Source: Fluviicola sp. (GTDB taxonomy: Bacteria > Bacteroidota > Bacteroidia > Flavobacteriales_D > Crocinitomicaceae). From it: 64,000 nucleotides of DNA. The stretch lies in contig JARWZO010000019.1 in assembly GCA_029866325.1 (NCBI GenBank), positions 186,001 to 250,000 of the forward strand. Direction: 5' to 3'. The notes under the pieces are model-generated. The model saw only the letters and a program-made list of their open reading frames with translations, ran no database searches and had not been told where the DNA came from. Below are positions 1 to 10,400 of the stretch, piece by piece. The translations under genes and the position numbers were made by a program. Each line of letters starts with the position of its first letter. Within the stretch, counting starts at the first letter, position 1.

Positions 1-1
1 C

Positions 2-1024
2 GGACTTAGGGCTTCTTTTGAAGCACACACGTTGTTATTCAAACAACCGAGTGGCACCAGTCGAGGAATTCTCACCGAAAAAAAACTGTGGTTGATTCGC
101 TTGTCGTCTGCGACAGATGAAAAGATTATCGGAACGGGCGAATGCAGCATTATACACGGACTTTCACCTGATTTCACTAATGTAGAACACTACGAAAACG
201 AACTCAGAACCATTATCGAAAATCCTGTGCATTTTTTGCAAAACCCACATTTATTGAGTACCAAACCATCCATTCTCTTCGGACTTGAAACAGCATTCAT
301 CGATTGGAAAAACGGTGGGAAAGGTGAGTTTTTTGATACGGCTTTTTCCCGAGGAGAACAATCCATTCCTATCAACGGCTTGGTCTGGATGGGAAGCGAA
401 CAATTTATGCACGAGCAAATTGAACAGAAACTGGAACAAGGATTCTCGTGCATTAAAATGAAAGTCGGGGCTATTGATTTTGAAACCGAAATCGCCTTAT
501 TGGAAAGTATCCGAAAACGCTATTCTGCTAATCAAATCACCTTACGTGTGGATGCAAACGGCGCTTTTTCCCTTAATGAAGTCGACGAAAAACTACAACG
601 TCTGGCAGATTTGGAAATTCATTCCATTGAACAACCGATAGCTGTAGGGCAACATAATGCATTGCGCGATTTATGTCAACGTACGCCACTTCCAATTGCA
701 CTCGATGAAGAACTGATTCCCATTTTCGAATCGCACAAACGGGCTGCGTTACTCGAGTATGTAAAACCGCAATACATCATCTTGAAACCGAGCTTACATG
801 GTGGTTTTTCGGGCTGCTTGGAATGGATAGAACTCGCTGAAAAAAACGGCATTCCCTGGTGGATGACCTCGGCGCTGGAATCGAATATCGGGTTGAATGC
901 CATTGCGCAGTTTACGGCTACGTTTGATCCGGTTATTCCGCAAGGATTGGGTACAGGTGGGTTGTATGAAACGAATTTTGAAACGCGGTTGATGATAGTA
1001 AACGGGGCGCTTTTTAGGAGGTAA
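2..1024 (+). CDS. menC: o-succinylbenzoate synthase (5' end outside window)
   Basis: Enolase-superfamily enzyme that dehydrates SHCHC to o-succinylbenzoate in menaquinone synthesis, a cytoplasmic step. Frame 2 is open from the left edge, and residues before the first possible start (TTG at 32) already read like the family N-terminus, followed by a PSGTSRG segment typical of Bacteroidota MenC. The gene therefore begins upstream of the window. Counting from the TTG at 32, the catalytic KMK pair is at 142/144. Metal ligands are D174 (RVDAN), E200 (SIEQP) and D225 (ALDEE), and the second catalytic lysine is K252 (LKPS). All key residues are intact. A dipeptide epimerase is the main alternative, but the N-terminal signature favours MenC. 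Confidence 0.85.
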   Translation, partial: GLRASFEAHTLLFKQPSGTSRGILTEKKLWLIRLSSATDEKIIGTGECSIIHGLSPDFTNVEHYENELRTIIENPVHFLQNPHLLSTKPSILFGLETAFIDWKNGGKGEFFDTAFSRGEQSIPINGLVWMGSEQFMHEQIEQKLEQGFSCIKMKVGAIDFETEIALLESIRKRYSANQITLRVDANGAFSLNEVDEKLQRLADLEIHSIEQPIAVGQHNALRDLCQRTPLPIALDEELIPIFESHKRAALLEYVKPQYIILKPSLHGGFSGCLEWIELAEKNGIPWWMTSALESNIGLNAIAQFTATFDPVIPQGLGTGGLYETNFETRLMIVNGALFRR

Positions 1025-1027
1025 CAA

Positions 1028-1090
1028 CCCACGTAATATTGCAAAATTACGTGCTCGTTTCATCTACGTCATTTTGCAATATTACGTGGG
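1028..1090. repeat. 25-bp inverted repeat, strong hairpin
   Basis: Arms at 1028-1052 and 1066-1090 are complementary at 24 of 25 positions, around a 13-nt loop. It starts four bases after the menC stop. No T-run follows on either strand, so it is not a textbook intrinsic terminator. It may be an mRNA 3'-end stabiliser or a small palindromic repeat element. Confidence 0.7.
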
Positions 1091-1200
1091 ATAGAAAATT
1101 AGCATTACTTAAACAAACATACTCTTTTACTTTTCAACAATCAAAATACTTGCTTAAAAGATTTCGTAGATTTATTTCATTATACATAATAATATAATTC

Positions 1201-1770
1201 ATGAATATTATTGAGAAAAAAGCAAAAAAATTAGTTGACTTACGCCTAAGTGATGGAAGAATCAGTGATGAGAAATTGTTTCTTAAAGCAGTCCAAAATG
1301 ATTTATTCAATGTAGATAGTGAAAGTGATAAAGCGTCTTATTTAACTATTATTTTGGAAGCCAATGACCGTACTTTATATGAACATTCTAAAAGATGTAA
1401 TATTGAATCCTGTAGGACAGAGGAAAAGCATGAAACAATCAATTATTTCCTACAGCAAGAATTAAAAAGACTAGGCATTCAAGTAACTGAGGATGCATTT
1501 AATCGAGATGAAAAAGAATCAATAGTAGATTACCTTGATAAAGTTTTGTCAGAACTTAAAGATTTGAAGGATGGTCATGAAATCATTTATAATGACTTGA
1601 AAGAAGAAATGGAAGAATTGAAGAAGCTGTTTATTTTAGGTAAAAAGAACTGGAGACAAATAGCTCTTGGTAAATTTGGTGAAATGATAATTGGGGGCGT
1701 TATTTCGGAAGCAACAGCAAAACCTATCTTAGAAACTTTAAAAGGAACAACTTCCAACTTAATTGGTTAG
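1201..1770 (+). CDS. Hypothetical protein, AT-rich, C-terminal hydrophobic segment
   Basis: 189 residues, family not recognised. The N-terminal two thirds are charged and helical; residues about 105-145 are rich in Glu/Lys/Leu with heptad-like spacing (likely coiled coil). The C-terminus (about 150-185) changes to a Gly/Ile/Ala-rich stretch that could insert in or lie on a membrane. Two cysteines (NIESCR region and the preceding RC) sit mid-protein. Base composition and codon use (many AGA, AAA, TTA) are clearly more AT-rich than menC or the M16 genes, which suggests recent acquisition. It stands alone between menC and a minus-strand gene. The ATG at 1201 follows an AT-rich upstream region with no Shine-Dalgarno sequence. 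Confidence 0.65.
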   Translation: MNIIEKKAKKLVDLRLSDGRISDEKLFLKAVQNDLFNVDSESDKASYLTIILEANDRTLYEHSKRCNIESCRTEEKHETINYFLQQELKRLGIQVTEDAFNRDEKESIVDYLDKVLSELKDLKDGHEIIYNDLKEEMEELKKLFILGKKNWRQIALGKFGEMIIGGVISEATAKPILETLKGTTSNLIG

Positions 1771-1876
1771 TCGACATTTAATTATAGAAAAGATGGGGTG
1801 TTCAACATAGGGTGTCATTGTTATATTCTATGATTTAAGTATTGATTCAATCTCTCTTTCTTGACGATTTTTTTAA

Positions 1877-1909
1877 ACAAAAAAAGGCCGCAATTTCTCG
1901 CGACCTTCT
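1877..1909 (-). terminator. Intrinsic terminator of the choice-of-anchor L gene
   Basis: Read on the minus strand, an 8-bp GC-rich stem (AAGGTCGC with GCGGCCTT, one G-U pair) closes a 7-nt loop and is followed by a run of T. It lies about 20 bases past the stop codon at 1930. Confidence 0.75.
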
Positions 1910-1929
1910 TCATAAAAACCCAACTTTAA

Positions 1930-3729
1930 TTATCTAATCAATTCCACAAATCCGTGACCTTCTAACTTATCACCGGTAACACCTGTCACTGTATATTCAT
2001 AGAAGTAAACGCCTTCACTTGCCGGATTTCCGTTTACTTTTCCATCCCAAACAGGATTAATTCCCGAACCGGTATACATCGTGATTCCCCATCTGTTGGT
2101 GATGGTAAATTCAATATGCGTAGCGTTGGTCGTAATCAACTCAAAGAACGGATTTTCCTCGTTTCCATCCGGTGTAAACACATTCGGTGCTACTACAGTC
2201 GGATACGGATAAAAACACGAACCGTCATCCACCGTTGCGGTCGGATTGTAATTGGTCGCCTGCGGATCCGTACAACCACAGACATAGGCATTGATCGCAA
2301 TTGTAGCAGTATCCGGACATTGACCATCGAATGAAACAATCAACTGAGCGGTTCCGGGTGCAATATACGTTTGCGTTTGTGAATTGAGATTATTCACAGT
2401 TGCCGTTTGTCCGTTACCAAACGTCCATTGATAATTATCGGAATGTTTACTAGTGTTCGTAAAGGTCACATCCAGCGGCTCGCAACCGTCAACTGTTGAT
2501 GCAGAGAAAATAGCTTCCGGAGCATCCAAAATGTATAAGGTATCGGTTGAAACCAGCGTGTCTCCACAATCATTCACAGTATAAGCTGTAATAATTACCG
2601 TTTCAGGACCATCATCGATTCCGTCATCCGTAGGATTTAAAGTCAATACAATTTGAGCTTCACCCGGTAAAAAAGTCACCGGATTTACCATTGTGTTGTA
2701 ATCCGTTCCTTCAACTGCTACGCCTTCCAAATCATAATCAACTACCAAGGTATCCGTCAATTGGCTTGCTGGTCGGGTAAAGATAAACTGAGCATTTGTA
2801 CAACCTTCAATAACGGTGGTATCTCCGTTTACAGTCGCTACCGCAATATCTACTGCTTCTGAAGCAAAACTTCCTCCTTCAAGGAATACGCCTGAATCCC
2901 ACACATTATCTCCTGCATCACCGATAGCCAGTTTGATGTGGTATGTTTCACCGCATTCAACCGCAGCTTGCGCAACTAAAACCACTGTATTGCCATCGTA
3001 TTCGTAATTGGTTGTCAAATTATCTCCTGCATAAAAAATGCTGTAAGCTGCCCAATTGGGATCGAGTGCGTCACAATTTGCAGGGTCGCCGGCAAAACCT
3101 TCAACACCAGGATTTACAGTATTTATTGATACAGCCGTTGTTGTAAATGACCCCGGATTTGCAGGATCAGGAATCAATGCGATATTGGCTGCATTGTAAG
3201 TTCCACCTGCAGGATTGTTACCTGTAAGAAAGAATCCAAAGGCATCATTCACCGAACCACACACATATTCAGGGTATTCTTCAGAAGCAAAAACATAACG
3301 GAATGAAATCAGGTTACCTTGAGGAACAAAATCAAACTCGATAACAGCTTCGTCCCAAATTTGATTCGGTGTAATCGATTGTAAATCTGTATCAACTCCC
3401 ATGGTTGCTGCCCCACCTAATGAAGAGCCACCGCCAAGATTCCCTTGAGCTGCCAATTGAGCATCACCACTCGCAAGGATCAAACCGGTAGTTAAACCGA
3501 AATTGCCTACAGGAGCATTAAATTCTCCGACACTTTCACTTACGATGGCCGCAGATCCTCCGTTGAATTGGATGTTCGAAACAGTTACACCTCCGCCTAA
3601 CAAGACATTTTGAACGTATTGTTCTACTGTCAGGTTATTGGTAACCGTAGTTTGTCCGAAAGCACTGAAACTGCCTCCCATCACCACCAGGCAACCAAAA
3701 ATTTTAACGATTCCTTTAATACTTAACAT
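1930..3729 (-). CDS. Choice-of-anchor L protein with T9SS type B sorting domain
   Basis: 599 residues, predicted cell-surface or secreted protein. An N-terminal signal peptide of about 25 residues ends near SAFGQ. The choice-of-anchor L domain follows (about 30-290), with the diagnostic FRYVFASEEYPEYV stretch. Next come a Calx-beta-like segment (about 300-400), a PKD-like segment (FSASTVDGCEPLDVTFTN to about 480), and a short cysteine motif, CTDPQATNYNP to DDGSC, common in Bacteroidota surface proteins. The C-terminal ~85 residues (NVFTPDGN, ITNRWG, WDG, GVYFYEY) form a gliding-motility-associated (CHU_C) domain, which directs export by the type IX system. It is monocistronic with its own terminator. 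The upstream 228 bp to the next gene contain a short GTCTC/GAGAC hairpin but no convincing promoter box. Confidence 0.9.
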   Translation of the reverse strand: MLSIKGIVKIFGCLVVMGGSFSAFGQTTVTNNLTVEQYVQNVLLGGGVTVSNIQFNGGSAAIVSESVGEFNAPVGNFGLTTGLILASGDAQLAAQGNLGGGSSLGGAATMGVDTDLQSITPNQIWDEAVIEFDFVPQGNLISFRYVFASEEYPEYVCGSVNDAFGFFLTGNNPAGGTYNAANIALIPDPANPGSFTTTAVSINTVNPGVEGFAGDPANCDALDPNWAAYSIFYAGDNLTTNYEYDGNTVVLVAQAAVECGETYHIKLAIGDAGDNVWDSGVFLEGGSFASEAVDIAVATVNGDTTVIEGCTNAQFIFTRPASQLTDTLVVDYDLEGVAVEGTDYNTMVNPVTFLPGEAQIVLTLNPTDDGIDDGPETVIITAYTVNDCGDTLVSTDTLYILDAPEAIFSASTVDGCEPLDVTFTNTSKHSDNYQWTFGNGQTATVNNLNSQTQTYIAPGTAQLIVSFDGQCPDTATIAINAYVCGCTDPQATNYNPTATVDDGSCFYPYPTVVAPNVFTPDGNEENPFFELITTNATHIEFTITNRWGITMYTGSGINPVWDGKVNGNPASEGVYFYEYTVTGVTGDKLEGHGFVELIR

Positions 3730-3957
3730 AATTGCTGTTTTTTAATCCTTGTCTCATAGAGACGCCCAAAGAATCAATAAAGTTGTTTGAAGTCGAAAAA
3801 AACGGCTTTAAGTGGTTCTTCCATCGGAAACAAAACACTTTATCCGCAAGCGGTATCTAAAAAAATAAGTTTCTCCAAAAAAAAAGAGATATACTTCGTA
3901 TTTTCGTGCATCTTTAAAAACGCGATGTCTATGCGTCGCGAGCAGTAATTAAAAAGC

Positions 3958-4911
3958 ATGCAAAACAGAATCACTTCGCTTTTCAATATCCAATATCCGC
4001 TTATTCAGGCGGGAATGATTTGGTGTTCGGGCTGGGAATTGGCTTCGGCGGTTTCCAATGCAGGTGGACTAGGAATTATCGGTTCCGGGTCGATGTACCC
4101 AAACATCTTAGAAGAGCACATCGAAAAATGCAAAGCAGCCACCGATAAACCTTTCGCAGTAAATCTTCCGATGTTGTATCCGAATATTGAAGAACACATC
4201 GCACTTATTATCAAACACCAGGTTCCCATTGTGTTTACTTCAGCCGGAAACCCGAAAACGTATACCGCACGCTTGAAAGAACAAGGAATCACGGTTGTAC
4301 ACGTGGTTTCGAGTGCTAAGTTTGCCCGAAAAGCGCAAGATGCAGGAGTCGACGCAATTGTAGCCGAAGGTTTTGAAGCCGGTGGACACAATGGTCGTGA
4401 CGAAACAACCACTTTTTGCCTCATCCCGATGGTGAAAGCAGAAGTGGACATTCCGTTAATTGCCGCCGGTGGAATAGGAACCGGGCGTGGTATGCTTGCA
4501 GCCATGAATCTGGGTGCCGACGGTGTTCAGATCGGATCGCGCTTTGTGGCTTCGCCTGAATCGTCAGCTCACCAAAACTTTAAACAGGTTGTGTTGGATA
4601 CAGAAGAAGGCGACACGATGCTTACCTTGAAAGAATTAACGCCTGTTCGATTGGTGAAAAACGCCTTTTACAATCAGGTACACGAAGCTTACGAAAAAGG
4701 TGCTTCAGCCGAAGAATTAAACGCACTTTTGGGTCGCGGACGTGCCAAGAAAGGCATGTTTGAAGGCGACTTAACCGAAGGTGAATTGGAAATTGGTCAG
4801 GTGGCCGGGTTGATTCATGAAATAAAACCCGCTGCCGAAATCGTACAGGAAATAATTACCGAATTTAAACAAGCGCTGGCCGAACAAACCACCGCAAAAT
4901 ATACGTTTTAA
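3958..4911 (+). CDS. Nitronate monooxygenase / 2-nitropropane dioxygenase family protein
   Basis: 317 residues, FMN-dependent TIM-barrel enzyme of the NPD/FabK type. Visible signatures are IQAGMIW near the N-terminus, GGLGIIGSG, the EGFEAGGHNG histidine loop (about 140-150), and the phosphate-binding LIAAGGIGTG with ADGVQIGSRF. The true substrate cannot be told: nitronate oxidation is the named activity, but many members are enoyl-ACP reductases or of unknown role. Its stop overlaps the next start as TAATG, so it is translationally coupled to the M16 peptidase pair. Confidence 0.85.
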   Translation: MQNRITSLFNIQYPLIQAGMIWCSGWELASAVSNAGGLGIIGSGSMYPNILEEHIEKCKAATDKPFAVNLPMLYPNIEEHIALIIKHQVPIVFTSAGNPKTYTARLKEQGITVVHVVSSAKFARKAQDAGVDAIVAEGFEAGGHNGRDETTTFCLIPMVKAEVDIPLIAAGGIGTGRGMLAAMNLGADGVQIGSRFVASPESSAHQNFKQVVLDTEEGDTMLTLKELTPVRLVKNAFYNQVHEAYEKGASAEELNALLGRGRAKKGMFEGDLTEGELEIGQVAGLIHEIKPAAEIVQEIITEFKQALAEQTTAKYTF

Positions 4912-6152
4912 TGATTGCATTCAATCGCTTTAAACTCGACAACGGATTAACCGTTATTCATCACCTCGACCCTACTACGCCGATAGCCGTGGTAAATACG
5001 CTTTACGATGTAGGCGCCCGTGACGAATCGGAAGATCGCACAGGTTTTGCTCACCTCTTTGAACACCTGATGTTCGGTGGATCGGTAAATATTCCGGATT
5101 TCGACGCGCCGCTTCAATTTGCCGGCGGCGAAAGCAACGCGTTTACGTCAAACGACATTACCAATTACTACGATACCTTGCCGGTACAGAACATTGAAAC
5201 CGCATTGTGGCTTGAAAGTGATCGTATGTTGTCACTCGCGTTTACAAAGAAAAGTCTGGAAGTTCAGCGTAATGTGGTGATCGAAGAATTCAAGCAACGT
5301 TATTTAAATCAGCCGTATGGCGATGTGTGGCTCGAACTCAGACCGCTTGCTTACCGCGAGCATCCATACAAATGGGCAACCATCGGTAAAGAAATCAAGC
5401 ACATCGAAGAAGCCGAAATGGACGACGTAAAAGCTTTTTTCAAAGCGCATTACCATCCGGCGAATGCCATCCTTTGTGTTGCGGGAAATATTTCGCTGGA
5501 AAAAACGACCGAGTTGGTCAACAAATGGTTTGGCGACATTCCTGCATCATTGAAACCGGAGCGTATGTTGCCGCGCGAACCGCTTCAAAAAGAATATCGC
5601 GAAAAAATAATTGAACGTGCCGTACCGAATGATGCGTTTTATTATGCGTTTAAAATGCCCGAAAGACGTTCGTTTGAATACTATGTGGCCGACATTATTT
5701 CGGATGCATTGGGCCGCGAAAAATCATCGCGATTGTATGGAAAACTCAAAAAAGAGCTCAAATTAGTCACTTCAATCAACGCCTATATCACCGGTTCTAT
5801 GGATGAAGGGTTGCTCGTTATCGATGGAAAACTAAGCGACGGAGTTACCTTTGAACAATTGGAAACTGCCTTATGGGAAACACTCGACGAACTCAACGCG
5901 CACCCAATGTCTGATGAAGAAGCAGCCAGACTGTTGATCAAAATAAGAACAGCAAAAGAATTTCAGGAGCAAGGTTTGTTGAACCGTGCCATGAATCTTT
6001 GTATTTATGAGCTGCTGGGTGATGCCAACGGTGTGAATGAAGAAAACACCTTGTATCAATCCATTACTGCCAAACAAATTCAGGAACTGGGTAAAACCAT
6101 GCTCCGCCGGGAAAATTGTTCCGTTTTACGCGTAAAAGCCATTCAAGCATGA
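4911..6152 (+). CDS. M16 family zinc peptidase, catalytic subunit
   Basis: 413 residues. The inverted zinc motif HLFEH is intact (H48, E51, H52), followed by the GGESNAFTSND segment and the downstream glutamate in NVVIEEFKQR (about E125) that completes the zinc site. No signal peptide is evident, so a cytoplasmic protein is likely unless export is unconventional. It starts on the TAATG overlap with the flavoprotein and ends in an ATGA overlap with the next gene. The pair resembles two-subunit M16B peptidases, in which one chain keeps the metal and the other supports substrate binding. Confidence 0.9.
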   Translation: MIAFNRFKLDNGLTVIHHLDPTTPIAVVNTLYDVGARDESEDRTGFAHLFEHLMFGGSVNIPDFDAPLQFAGGESNAFTSNDITNYYDTLPVQNIETALWLESDRMLSLAFTKKSLEVQRNVVIEEFKQRYLNQPYGDVWLELRPLAYREHPYKWATIGKEIKHIEEAEMDDVKAFFKAHYHPANAILCVAGNISLEKTTELVNKWFGDIPASLKPERMLPREPLQKEYREKIIERAVPNDAFYYAFKMPERRSFEYYVADIISDALGREKSSRLYGKLKKELKLVTSINAYITGSMDEGLLVIDGKLSDGVTFEQLETALWETLDELNAHPMSDEEAARLLIKIRTAKEFQEQGLLNRAMNLCIYELLGDANGVNEENTLYQSITAKQIQELGKTMLRRENCSVLRVKAIQA

Positions 6153-7408
6153 TGCACCGACATACACAACCTACCGTTCATCCGGTACAGCACATCGATT
6201 TTATAAAACCGCATGTTTTTGACGTTACCGAAGATGTGCGCTTACTTTGGATGAAAGATGTTCCCAACGATACCGTTCGTCTCGATCTATTCTTCGATGC
6301 CGGAATTATCCGTGGTGATAAAAGTATTCCAGCTATTGTTCACAGTTTATTGTTTTCAGGAACAGCAACAAAATCATCGGTTGAAATCCATGAAAGCATC
6401 GATGCGTTGGGTGGGTTTTTAGATACAGATCTTTCGTTTGAAACCGCCGTAGTGAGCATTTATTGCCTGCGCGAAAATCTTGATAAAATTGCACTTTTGG
6501 TAGGTGAAGCCATCAACGGATTGTCATTTCGTGAAAGTGAAGTTGAAGATACCTTGCGTTCGATGGGACAAAAGTTTCGCGAAAATCAGCAAAAAGTACG
6601 CAATGTAAGTCAGCAGCAGTTTCGCCGATTGTTGTTTGAATCGCACGAAGATTATTCCACACTTGCCCAAGTGTCCGACTTTGACGAAGTGAATTACACG
6701 GCGATGAAACACTATTTCAAAGATCATTATTTGAACGGCTTAACCCGCATTACGTTAGTTGGAAATGTGGAACAGGATTCGGTTGATGCACTCATCGATT
6801 TGTTCGGAAAATGGGCTGTAGATTGTCAACCTGTATTTGGGAAATCATTTGAAACAACACAGAAAAGAAATCATTTCCTAGTTGATGGTGCGGTTCAAAC
6901 TGCCATTCGTATGGGCAAAATGATGTTTCCGAAAAACCATCCGGATTACATTGGTTTTCAATTTCTGAATACCATTTTGGGCGATTATTTCGGAAGTCGT
7001 TTGATGTCCAATATCCGCGAAGACAAAGGTTATACTTACGGCATTGGTTCAGTAATTATGGAATTGCACAACGATGGTTATTTTGTGATTGTAACTGAAG
7101 TAGGGAAAGACGTTACGGAAGCTACATTGATTGAAATTCAATTTGAGTTGAAACGTTTGCAGGAAGAACCGGTTTCCGGTGAAGAATTGGATCTGGTACG
7201 CAACTATATGCTCGGGCAATTGCTCAAAAGTGCCGACGGACCTTATGCCATGTTGGATATGTATAACAGCGTGGATATGTACGGAATTGACCTTGGTTTT
7301 TACGACCGCGCCATTGCCGAAATTCGCGCTATGCAACCAGAACGTTTGCAGGAATTAGCAAAAACGCATCTGAATTGGGAAGATTTCTTAATAGTGACAG
7401 CAGGTTAG
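6149..7408 (+). CDS. M16 family peptidase, non-catalytic partner
   Basis: 419 residues from the ATG at 6149, which overlaps the previous stop as ATGA. A start at 6116 is possible but would overlap by 37 bases. The region where the zinc motif should be reads AIVHSLLFSGTATKSS, with no HxxEH, so this chain is predicted to lack catalysis. The R/Y motif near the C-terminal half (SRLMSNIREDKGYTYGIGS) is kept; in M16 enzymes this binds substrate. Together with the preceding gene it gives the usual active/inactive heterodimer. Confidence 0.88.
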   Translation: MMHRHTQPTVHPVQHIDFIKPHVFDVTEDVRLLWMKDVPNDTVRLDLFFDAGIIRGDKSIPAIVHSLLFSGTATKSSVEIHESIDALGGFLDTDLSFETAVVSIYCLRENLDKIALLVGEAINGLSFRESEVEDTLRSMGQKFRENQQKVRNVSQQQFRRLLFESHEDYSTLAQVSDFDEVNYTAMKHYFKDHYLNGLTRITLVGNVEQDSVDALIDLFGKWAVDCQPVFGKSFETTQKRNHFLVDGAVQTAIRMGKMMFPKNHPDYIGFQFLNTILGDYFGSRLMSNIREDKGYTYGIGSVIMELHNDGYFVIVTEVGKDVTEATLIEIQFELKRLQEEPVSGEELDLVRNYMLGQLLKSADGPYAMLDMYNSVDMYGIDLGFYDRAIAEIRAMQPERLQELAKTHLNWEDFLIVTAG

Positions 7409-7466
7409 CAACGATTTCGTTTTAAATCCGTTTACACTAAAAGGTTCAATTTTTCGTTTTCACCGT

Positions 7467-10400
7467 ATGCGTTTACGTCTCCTTCTGATAATGCTTGTTT
7501 TGTGCTGTGCTTACAGTGCTCGTGCAACGCATGTGATGGGGGGAGAAATCACCTGGAAATGCAACGGAAACGGCTATGTTTTCGAATTGATTTTTTACCG
7601 TGATTGCAATGGTGTGGAAGTCAACACGATTTCAGAGAACATCGAAGTATGGAATCATCCTACAATCAGCAACATTCTGGTAGCGTTTATTAGCAGAGAA
7701 GATATTTCACCGACCTGCTCTCCCGTTCCCGGTTCGCCTCCCGCATTGGATTGTGGCATTGGGGCAAGTGGCGGAAACGGTATCGGAGCTATTGAGAAAA
7801 TCACCTACAGAAGTGCCGTAATTTTGCTTCCCGGAAATCCTCCGGCTGGAACAGGATGGATTTTTACCTACGACAATTTTTCGCGCAGCAACCTCATTAC
7901 CAATCTTCAAAATCCGGATAACTACGGTCTGACGATTACCGCCAAAATGTTCCCTATTCCTGGTGCAGCCGGTGATGTTTGTATCGATAATTCTCCTCAG
8001 TTTTTACAAGATCCTTATTTGGTAAGCTGTTCGGGCGAAGATTATTCCTATAACATGCACCCAGTGGATATCGATTTGGATTCACTGCACATGACCTTTG
8101 GAACACCGTTCAATAATTTTTCGGGTGTTTACAATCCACCTACAAGCCCAGATCCTGTTCCTTACGAAATCGGTTTTTCACCAACCAATCCTACGCCAGA
8201 TGGCAGTTTTCAAGCCGGAAATATTCCAGCACAAATTGATCCGCTTTCAGGCGAATTGACCTTTAACAGCTCAACCATCGGAAGTTTTGTGGTGAAAGTG
8301 GTCACTCAAAGTTTCCGTAAAGGAATATTGATTGCCGAAGTGGAACGCGAAATGCAACTCATTGTGCTCAACTGTTCAGGAAACAACAATGCGCCGGCTA
8401 TTACTCCACCATTCGCAGGTTTATTCGAAACAACAGTTGATGCCGGAACACTTGTAACGTTCAACCTTACTTCAACAGATGTGGAATTATTGCAAGACGG
8501 TTCACCACAAAACAATATTTTGACTTCGACCGGTTTGCTTTATGGAACCAATTTCACTAGCGCGAGCGGTTGCGCTGTCGGTCCTTGTGCTACGCTTGAC
8601 CAGACTCCGGCTATCATTGGTATTCAGGGAGCAACTGCTCAATTTTCCTGGCAAACAGATTGTGATCATTTGGTGACAGCCTACGGTGATGTTGCTGAAA
8701 TGATCCCGTATCACTTCGTATTCAAGGTACAAGACAATTATTGTCAGATTCCGAAAATCACCTACAGAACCGTCACCATCAATGTGCGCAATCCGGGCAT
8801 TATTCCGGCTACACAAATTAATTGTATCACTACTGCTGTGAACGGCGATGTTACCGTGAATTGGGATGCTGTTGTAAATCCAGACGGGACTTTTGTGGAA
8901 TACCAATTACACTCCGTGCAAAACGGCTTACTTGGAACATTTCCTATTGGAACCACAAGTGGCGTTGTTCCATCACCAGGAGCAGCGCATGGCTTTTTTG
9001 TTAACGTTATTTCGGGTTGTAACGGAAATGCCACTACAACAAGTGATACCATTCAAAATGTGTTTCTGAATGTGAGTAATCCGAGCGACGGAACTGCTAT
9101 TTTGCAATGGAACTCGCCAACTGTTAATCCGCTTCCGGGAATGAGTCCCGATATTACCATTATGCGCGAGTATCCTGCCGGTATTTGGAGTGTTTTGGCG
9201 ACCGTTCCCTACGGAACAACTTTCTACAAAGACACCATTGATATTTGCTCTACCTACTTGAATTATATGGTGGTTTACGAAACCCCGACTTGTCAATTCA
9301 ATTCCAATATAGATGGTGACGATTTTGAGGATATGATCACCCCCGATTTACCGATTATTACGAGTGTTTCCATCGATACGCTTACCGGAAATCCGGTGAT
9401 TACATGGAATGTTAACGGTCAACCGGATACCTACGGTTACGTGATTTACCAGCAAGATGTAAATGGTTTTGTGGTTGAAATCGATACTGTGTGGGGAATC
9501 AACAATACAACTTACATACATAATACCACAGTTGGCGGTCCGATGACTTATTCGGTAGCAGCCTTCGATTCGTGTTTCACCATTGCTGTACCACCGACTT
9601 ACCAAACGTCAGCCAAAGCAGAACTTCATAGTTCCGTCTTTTTGACACATGCCGTAAATGTGTGTGACAATACCGTTGCTTTGACTTGGACAGATTATGT
9701 TGGTTGGAATGCCGATTTACAGGATTACACCATTTTTATGCGAGAAAACGGTGGCCCATGGACAAATGTTCAAACAATTGTTGGTACGACGAAATCACTG
9801 CAATTACTTCCGCTTACAAATTATTGTTTTGCCATTCGCGCCAATAAATCTAATGGAACCGAAGCCTTCTCGAATATAGTATGCTTTACACTTACCGGTC
9901 CTACTCCACCTGCGACGCATTATCTGCGCGTAGCTACAGTTGACGCCAATGAAGTTATTTTACGTCACGAGATAACAACAGGAAGCAATGTTGCCTCCAT
10001 CCGCTTTGAAAAGTACAACATTCGCAACGGATTGTTTGAAGAACTAGCTATTGTAGATGCTTCGAGTAGTACGCTTACCTTTGTTGATTCGGATGTGGAT
10101 GTAAACAGCTTTAGCTACCGTTATCGCGCAGTTGTAATTGACAGTTGCGGGAATGAAGGTGGTGTTTCCAACGAAGCGAATACGGTTTTACTTACCATTT
10201 CAACAGATCAAGTTCGATTGATCAACTACCTAAATTGGAGTTCTTATAGCCAATTTGATGGTGGTGTTTTCCGCTATTACGTGTATCGTGGTGTAGACGG
10301 AAACTACGATCCGAATGCACTGGCTATAGTCACAAACGACCATCGTTTTTATGAAGACGATGTCACGGATTATGAAGAATACACCGGTCGTTTCTGCTAC

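Noticed and set aside
32-40. TTG at 32 as the start of menC
   Set aside because: The frame is open and family-like up to the left edge, so the start is outside the window.
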